This document shows positions 53,196-64,000 of a DNA stretch of 64,000 nucleotides, piece after piece. The DNA comes from Paractinoplanes durhamensis (GTDB taxonomy: Bacteria > Actinomycetota > Actinomycetes > Mycobacteriales > Micromonosporaceae). A program made the position numbers and the translations under genes. The notes under the pieces are model-generated. The model did not search any database. It saw only the letters and a list, made by a program, of their open reading frames with translations, and was not told where the DNA came from. The first letter of the stretch is position 1, and each line of letters starts with the position of its first letter. The stretch is taken from positions 124,001-188,000 of the forward strand of contig NZ_BOML01000040.1 in NCBI RefSeq assembly GCF_016862175.1, read 5' to 3'.

Positions 53196-53906
53196 ATGAA
53201 GCGCAGCAAGGCGTACCGCGCCGCAGCCGAGAAGATCGACGTCACCAAGCTCTACGAGCCGGCCGACGCGATCAAGCTCACCAAGGAATCCAGCTCCACC
53301 AAGTTCGACTCGACCGTCGAGGTCGCGATGCGGCTGGGTGTCGACCCGCGTAAGGCGGACCAGATGGTCCGCGGCACGGTCAACCTGCCGCACGGCACCG
53401 GCAAGACGGCCCGCGTGATCGTCTTCGCCCAGGGCGCCAAGGCCGAAGAGGCCGTGGCGGCCGGCGCCGACGAGGTCGGCACCGACGAGCTCGTGGCCCG
53501 CATCCAGGGCGGCTGGCTCGACTTCGACGCCGCGATCGCGACCCCCGACCAGATGGCCAAGATCGGTCGGATCGCTCGTATCCTCGGCCCGCGTGGCCTC
53601 ATGCCGAACCCGAAGACCGGCACGGTCACCATGGACGTGACCAAGGCGATCAACGAGATCAAGGGCGGCAAGATCACGTTCCGGGTGGACAAGCACTCGA
53701 ACCTGCACCTGATCATCGGCAAGGCCTCGTTCTCCGAGGAGCAGCTGGCCGACAACTACTCGGCCGTGCTCGACGAGGTCCTGCGGGCCAAGCCGTCGGC
53801 CGCCAAGGGCACCTACCTGCGGAAGGTCACCTTCACCACCACGATGGGCCCCGGCGTGCCGGTCGACCCGAAGGTCGTGAAGGGCATCAAGCAGGCCGAG
53901 GCCTGA
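53196..53906 (+). CDS. rplA: 50S ribosomal protein L1
   Basis: A 236-residue L1 of normal length ([14 protein letters not shown] at the start, [14 protein letters not shown] as the RNA-binding loop). It builds the L1 stalk and often represses its own operon by binding an mRNA mimic of 23S rRNA. AGGAG precedes the ATG. It follows nusG directly, with rplK missing, and ends at a strong intrinsic terminator. Confidence 0.97.
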   Translation: MKRSKAYRAAAEKIDVTKLYEPADAIKLTKESSSTKFDSTVEVAMRLGVDPRKADQMVRGTVNLPHGTGKTARVIVFAQGAKAEEAVAAGADEVGTDELVARIQGGWLDFDAAIATPDQMAKIGRIARILGPRGLMPNPKTGTVTMDVTKAINEIKGGKITFRVDKHSNLHLIIGKASFSEEQLADNYSAVLDEVLRAKPSAAKGTYLRKVTFTTTMGPGVPVDPKVVKGIKQAEA

Positions 53907-53925
53907 TCAGCCAGTAGTTCTACGG

Positions 53926-53957
53926 AAGGCCCCCGGGACATCCCGGGGGCCTTTTTT
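53926..53957 (+). terminator. Intrinsic terminator of the secE-nusG-rplA operon
   Basis: AAGGCCCCCGGGA (53926-53938) pairs with TCCCGGGGGCCTT (53941-53953) around a two-base loop, and the stem runs into TTTTTT. This is the best rho-independent terminator in the window, 20 bp after rplA. Confidence 0.95.
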
Positions 53958-53974
53958 GTGGCAGGCTTGCCGCC

Positions 53975-54787
53975 GTGCGCTTCCAGGATGTCTGGTTCCG
54001 GTATTCAAGACGCTCCGACTGGACGCTGCGCGAAGTGGACGCGACGGTCGACCCGGGCGCGACGGTAGTGGTCCTGGGTCGCAACGGCGCCGGCAAATCC
54101 ACCCTCCTCCAGCTGGCCGCGGGCGTCCTGCGCCCCAGCCGCGGCCTGCTCGGCGACCGTCCCGCCGTGATCGGCTGGGTCCCCGAGCGATTCCCCGCCG
54201 ACCAGCCCTTCACCGCCGGCGACTACCTGCGCCGGATGGCGACGATCCGCGGCATCACCGACCCGCACGCCGTCGACCGCTGGATCGAGCGCCTCCTGCT
54301 CACCGAGCACACCGAAACCCGCCTCGCCGACCTCTCCAAGGGCACCGCGCAGAAGGTCGGCCTCGCTCAGGCGCTGCTCGTCCGACCCGGCCTGCTCGTC
54401 CTGGACGAGCCATGGGAGGGCCTCGACGCGGTCGCCCGCACGCTGATCCCCGACATCGTCACCGAGGTGACCGCGGCCGGCGGCATGGTCCTGGTCAGCG
54501 ACCATCGCGGCGAGATCACCGCCCTCCCGGACGCGATCCACTGGACGGTCTCCGAGCACGGCGTGCACGCCGCCGAGTCGCCGAACGCTTCGGCCGAGGC
54601 GGAGGTGATCGTCGAGGTGGCGATGCGAAGATCCGAGGCGACCCAGGCGGTGGCCCAGCTGCGTGCCGCCGGTCACCGAGTGCTGCGCATCCAAGATCAA
54701 GTTCCAGATGCAGATGTACGCGGTGGAGCCTTCCTCGCCGAACCAGACCGCGCCCAGGAAGCTCCCGTCGACCGGGAGTCCCGATGA
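53975..54787 (+). CDS. ABC transporter ATP-binding protein
   Basis: A 270-residue ATPase: Walker A GRNGAGKST, signature LSKGTAQKVGLAQ, Walker B LLVLDEPWEGLD, and H-loop SDHRG. The C-terminal ~80 residues are variable. It pairs with the permease gene that overlaps it. GTG 53975 starts 17 bp after the rplA terminator, seven bases after a -10-like CAGGCT, so it is probably a separate leaderless unit. Substrate unknown. Confidence 0.88.
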   Translation: MRFQDVWFRYSRRSDWTLREVDATVDPGATVVVLGRNGAGKSTLLQLAAGVLRPSRGLLGDRPAVIGWVPERFPADQPFTAGDYLRRMATIRGITDPHAVDRWIERLLLTEHTETRLADLSKGTAQKVGLAQALLVRPGLLVLDEPWEGLDAVARTLIPDIVTEVTAAGGMVLVSDHRGEITALPDAIHWTVSEHGVHAAESPNASAEAEVIVEVAMRRSEATQAVAQLRAAGHRVLRIQDQVPDADVRGGAFLAEPDRAQEAPVDRESR

Positions 54788-55467
54788 CCGCCCTGGTGGC
54801 CATGCGAGTGGCCGGCTTCGTCCGCGGCGGCCGGGCCCTGGCCCCGCTGATCGCCGTGCTGGTCGTGCTGGGCGTGATCTACGGCGGGGGAGCGTCCCCG
54901 GCCGCGGTCGCCTACGGCTACTCGGCCGCCGCCCTCTTCCCGGTCCTGGCCTGGCTGACGAAGCTGCTGCTCGACACCGAACCGGACGTGCAGCGCCGCC
55001 TGGCCCGCCTGGCCGTCGGCCCGGCCCGGGAGGCAACCGCGGGCGTGCTCACCGCGATCCTGCTGTCCCTGGTGGTCTGCGCCGCCGCGATGGTCGCCCC
55101 CTGGCTGTTCCACGGCATCGACACCGAACAGAGCCTGGCCACCGGCATCGCCCTCGGCGTGCTGGCCCACCTGTTGGCGGTCCCGCCGGCGGTGGCACTG
55201 GGCGCCCTGGCCAGCCGAGCGGTAACCGGAAGCGTGCGCCTGGGCGTGACGGTGCTGGTGGTGTCCGCGGTCCTGGTGGTGGTCCTGGGCCTGACGACAT
55301 CCTGGGCCCCCTGGCTGGTCCCGCCGGTGATGGCCACGGCCCGAGCCCTGAACGACCCCAGGTTCCCGCCATCGGCCGCGACCCTGGCCGTGCTCACCGG
55401 CTGGGCAGCGGCTTGGTGCGCCGCCGCTTACGCCGCCTACGGCTGGTTCCGCCGTTCCCGAGCCTGA
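54784..55467 (+). CDS. ABC transporter permease (membrane subunit)
   Basis: A 227-residue protein with about six membrane segments, of the ABC-2-like exporter type found beside CcmA-like ATPases; no clear family signature. The ATG overlaps the ATPase stop by four bases, indicating a coupled pair. The pair lies between rplA and rplJ, which adjoin in most bacteria. Substrate unknown. Confidence 0.78.
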   Translation: MTALVAMRVAGFVRGGRALAPLIAVLVVLGVIYGGGASPAAVAYGYSAAALFPVLAWLTKLLLDTEPDVQRRLARLAVGPAREATAGVLTAILLSLVVCAAAMVAPWLFHGIDTEQSLATGIALGVLAHLLAVPPAVALGALASRAVTGSVRLGVTVLVVSAVLVVVLGLTTSWAPWLVPPVMATARALNDPRFPPSAATLAVLTGWAAAWCAAAYAAYGWFRRSRA

Positions 55468-55583
55468 AACCGAGGCCACCGGAAACCGCGGCCGGCTGAG
55501 CGCCCCGCGGTCGGGACCCCCGGCCGCTCGGCCCTCCGCACGGGAGGGGCTGCTTTTCGCGCGTGAGGCGGGAGCGGCCCGAT

Positions 55584-55612
55584 TTGGCGGTGGCGGTGAG
55601 ACCGCGTACTCT
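55584..55612 (+). promoter_or_regulatory. Promoter of rplJL
   Basis: TTGGCG (55584-55589), a 17-nt spacer, TACTCT (55607-55612), giving a predicted start near 55619 and a leader of about 230 nt. Upstream, 55468-55583 holds no gene that I can see; it is GC-rich with short complementary segments. Confidence 0.65.
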
Positions 55613-55618
55613 TCTGAA

Positions 55619-55850
55619 TCGAAGTTCCACCCATAGACCGCTGGTCGCCGCAACCACCGTTCGCAAGACGGAGGTCGCGGTCGAAGGTCCCGCAGAGAGC
55701 GGGCGGCCCGCGCAGGGGAGAACGGTTCGTGAATCTGGTTCATGTTTTCTCTGAGCCTGCTTCCGCCCCGTGCGCCCTGCGCCGGGGCGTTTCTCATTCT
55801 CGGTTCCTTCTCCCCAGACCAGTGGCTTTGAGCACTGAGAGAGGAGGGAC
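55619..55850 (+). ncRNA. Ribosomal protein L10 leader (mRNA autoregulatory element)
   Basis: The rplJL 5' leader folds like the L10 leader: GACCGC (55636-55641) pairs with GCGGTC (55677-55682), enclosing CCGT (55657-55660)/ACGG (55668-55671), with purine-rich internal loops of kink-turn type. L10-(L12)4 binds such leaders and represses rplJL. A hairpin at 55764-55793 could act as attenuator. Boundaries are approximate. Confidence 0.6.
55764..55793 (+). terminator. Possible attenuator hairpin in the rplJ leader
   Basis: CGCCCCG (55764-55770) and CGGGGCG (55783-55789), followed by TTTCTC. It ends about 57 bp before rplJ, so premature termination coupled to the L10 leader is possible. Confidence 0.45.
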
Positions 55851-56399
55851 ATGGCGGACAAGCCGGTCCGGGCCGACAAGGCCAATGCCGTCTCCGAGCT
55901 GACGGACAACTTCCGTAACTCGGCGGCCACCGTGTTGACCGAGTACCGCGGCCTCACGGTGAAGCAGATCACCGAGCTGCGGCGCTCGCTCGGCCAGGAG
56001 ACCAAGTACTCCGTTTCGAAGAACACGCTGGCCAAGCGGGCAGCTACCGACGCGGGCATCGAAGGTCTCGACGCGCTGTTCACCGGTCCTACCGCGCTCG
56101 CCTTCATCAGCGGCGACCCGGTCGAGGCGGCCAAGAGCCTTCGGGCTTTCGCCAAGGCCCACCCCGTCCTGATCATCAAGGGCGGCGTCTTCGAGGGCAA
56201 GCCCCTCACCGCTGACGAGGTCAACAAGCTCGCCGACCTCGAGTCCCGTGAGGTGTTGCTGGCCAAGCTGGCCGGCGCCATGAAGGGCAACCTGAGCAAG
56301 GCCGCGGCGACGTTCCAGGCTCCGCTTTCCCAGGCTGTGCGCCTGGTGGACGCCCTGCGTGCCGAGCGCGAGAAGGACGGTTCCGCCGAGGCCGCCTGA
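55851..56399 (+). CDS. rplJ: 50S ribosomal protein L10
   Basis: A 182-residue L10, the base of the L7/L12 stalk. The rRNA-binding N-terminal domain ([27 protein letters not shown]) is standard, as is the C-terminal helix that holds L12 dimers. GAGAGGAGGGAC before the ATG is a near-ideal ribosome-binding site. It is followed by rplL after 54 bp and is probably autoregulated through the leader. Confidence 0.97.
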   Translation: MADKPVRADKANAVSELTDNFRNSAATVLTEYRGLTVKQITELRRSLGQETKYSVSKNTLAKRAATDAGIEGLDALFTGPTALAFISGDPVEAAKSLRAFAKAHPVLIIKGGVFEGKPLTADEVNKLADLESREVLLAKLAGAMKGNLSKAAATFQAPLSQAVRLVDALRAEREKDGSAEAA

Positions 56400-56453
56400 C
56401 GGCCTCGCGAACCACGCAGTTTTTAATTCAGAAGCTAAGAAAGGTTGCCAAAC

Positions 56454-56837
56454 ATGGCGAAGCTCAGCACCGACGAGCTGCTCGACGCGTTCAAGGAAAT
56501 GACGCTCATCGAGCTGTCCGAGTTCGTGAAGACGTTCGAGGACGTCTTCGACGTCAAGGCTGCCGCGCCCGTCGCGGTTGCCGGCCCGGCCGCGGCCGGC
56601 CCGGCCGCCGAGGCTGCCGTCGAGCAGGACTCCTTCGACGTCGTCCTCGAGGGCGACGGCGGCAAGAAGATCCAGGTCATCAAGGTCGTGCGTGAGCTGA
56701 CCGGCCTGGGCCTCAAGGAGGCCAAGGACGCCGTCGAGTCCGCCCCCAAGGCGATCCTCGAGGGTGTCAACAAGGAGAAGGCCGAGGCCGCCAAGGCCAA
56801 GCTCGAGGGCGAGGGCGCCAAGGTCACCCTCAAGTGA
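56454..56837 (+). CDS. rplL: 50S ribosomal protein L7/L12
   Basis: A 127-residue stalk protein: dimerising N-terminal domain ([20 protein letters not shown]), an Ala/Pro hinge, and the factor-binding C-terminal domain ([21 protein letters not shown]). It recruits translational GTPases. ATG 56454 is chosen over an upstream in-frame ATG at 56445 by homology and the AAAGG ribosome-binding site. Confidence 0.97.
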   Translation: MAKLSTDELLDAFKEMTLIELSEFVKTFEDVFDVKAAAPVAVAGPAAAGPAAEAAVEQDSFDVVLEGDGGKKIQVIKVVRELTGLGLKEAKDAVESAPKAILEGVNKEKAEAAKAKLEGEGAKVTLK

Positions 56838-56868
56838 TCTAACGCTCCACTGCACCATCTTGCGGATG

Positions 56869-56894
56869 GCGAGGACCCGTGCTCGGGTCCTCGC
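56869..56894 (+). terminator. Terminator/attenuator after rplL
   Basis: GCGAGGACCCG (56869-56879) pairs with CGGGTCCTCGC (56884-56894) around a four-base loop, and TATCTGTATTTTG follows. It should reduce readthrough into rpoBC, as the beta-operon attenuator does in other bacteria. Confidence 0.75.
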
Positions 56895-56970
56895 TATCTG
56901 TATTTTGTTACGCATTGTCGCAGGTGACGGCCTTGTGTGGGGCTGTCGTCCTGCCGACCGGCAAAGCCGG

Positions 56971-56998
56971 TTTAATCGGGCAATCCATGGAGTATGGT
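56971..56998 (+). promoter_or_regulatory. Possible distal rpoB promoter
   Basis: TTTAAT (56971-56976), a 16-nt spacer, TATGGT (56993-56998). It is weaker than the proximal promoter. The rest of 56895-57266 has no gene on either strand that I can support. Confidence 0.3.
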
Positions 56999-57266
56999 CG
57001 CTAAGACGTGCCCGCCACCCGGCGGCTCGTGTCCGACCCGCGGCGCAGCCCTTGACTGAGTGTCCGCTGACAGGCACGCTGACATCAGCAAGTCATCCGC
57101 GCTTGCGACAGCCGCCTTCGGGTAACCCGGTGTTCCACGGGTCGCTCGCAGGTGGCACCCGAGGGAGACAAGCCGCGTTCCGAGCGGCCCCGCACGAGGC
57201 ATTGACCAGTGAGGCGCAGGTCAGAGGCCGCGGGGACACGTTCCGCAGGCACCCTCAGGTGTGGGC

Positions 57267-57295
57267 TGGACAGCGGTTAGCCGAGCGGCTACACT
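57267..57295 (+). promoter_or_regulatory. Main rpoBC promoter
   Basis: TGGACA (57267-57272), exactly 17 nt, then TACACT (57290-57295). The downstream stretch CTAGTTTGCGCTGCCTTCTG resembles the conserved actinobacterial rpoB start region as I remember it. The leader is about 150 nt to the TTG start. Confidence 0.7.
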
Positions 57296-57453
57296 GCTAG
57301 TTTGCGCTGCCTTCTGCCTTGAGCCCTGCCTGGACATCCATCCGGATGAATTCCTGGGGGCTCGTTGGAGTGCCTACAAACGAGGGCAACGCAAACAGTT
57401 GCATACCGCAGCTGCAGCCGCATCAGCAGCACCGGTCCTCGGAAGGACGCATC

Positions 57454-60894
<3,441 letters not shown>

Positions 60895-60899
60895 CGGAT

Positions 60900-60927
60900 G
60901 GCGCCCCCTCGTCACTGAGGGGGCGCC
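60900..60927 (+). other. Intercistronic hairpin between rpoB and rpoC
   Basis: GGCGCCCCCTC (60900-60910) and GAGGGGGCGCC (60917-60927) form a perfect 11-bp stem with a six-base loop, five bases after the rpoB stop. There is no U-tract. An mRNA processing or stability element is more likely than a terminator, since rpoC must be read through. Confidence 0.6.
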
Positions 60928-60978
60928 GCCGCCGGCCTTGAATTCATTCCGAGCAACGAAACACGAGGGATAGTCCAA

Positions 60979-64000
<3,022 letters not shown>

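Noticed and set aside
57319-57453. rpoB starting at 57319 with 45 extra residues
   Set aside because: The extra residues have no similarity to known RpoB starts and would lie just after the mapped-type promoter without a ribosome-binding site; TTG 57454 fits both homology and spacing.

Overview
The window is high-GC actinobacterial DNA, most likely from the Micromonosporaceae (Actinoplanes-like). That placement is inference from GC-rich third positions on both strands, many GTG and some TTG starts, actinobacteria-only families (DUF3107, DUF3152, DUF1707, MoeZ) and gene order. Two blocks follow mycobacterial order as I remember it: DEAD helicase - DUF3107 - TetR - DUF3152 - moeZ - squalene-cyclase-like - alkyltransferase-like, and tRNA-Thr - tRNA-Met - rpmG - hadA - hadB - tRNA-Trp - secE - nusG - rplA.

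Region by region. 1-8.4 kb: a fragment of a minus-strand gene, a GT1 glycosyltransferase with an Ala-rich insert, a RecQ helicase with a phosphoribosyltransferase-like tail behind two DnaA boxes, a copper locus (csoR, copZ, a membrane-anchored His-motif protein), a methyltransferase, and heme oxygenase with DUF2470. 8.5-19.1 kb: the conserved DEAD helicase-to-moeZ block, with a large proline-rich unknown protein, an alpha/beta hydrolase and two tandem DUF3152 metalloprotease-like proteins. 19.1-28.6 kb: proline synthesis (proBA), an alkyltransferase-like protein, a methyltransferase, a TetR/epimerase pair with two operators, a gamma-glutamyltransferase, an MFS transporter and a PLP decarboxylase. 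28.6-39.1 kb: a partial complex I cluster, nuoB-[DUF2252]-nuoC-nuoH-nuoIJKLMN, with no nuoA, nuoD or nuoEFG. 39-50.2 kb: MOSC, GNAT, luciferase-like and DUF1707 proteins, a DUF4396 protein behind a second CsoR-type operator, an MFS exporter, HtpX, tRNA-Tyr, YajQ, LysE, and a tiny secreted peptide upstream of a GGDEF-EAL protein. 50.2-64 kb: the translation/transcription core, ending inside rpoC.

How the parts fit together. The copper genes near 4.2 kb and the DUF4396 gene at 42.6 kb share near-identical 17-bp operators, so they probably form one CsoR regulon. The nuo genes keep the proton-channel residues but would have to borrow NuoA, NuoD and an electron-input module. The ribosomal-protein/RNA-polymerase region has a recognisable L10 leader, strong promoters and terminators, but rplK (L11), expected between nusG and rplA, is absent. 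An ABC transporter pair sits between rplA and rplJ. At least a dozen genes have a -10 element (T/C)ANNNT 6-7 nt before the start codon, the signature of leaderless transcripts.
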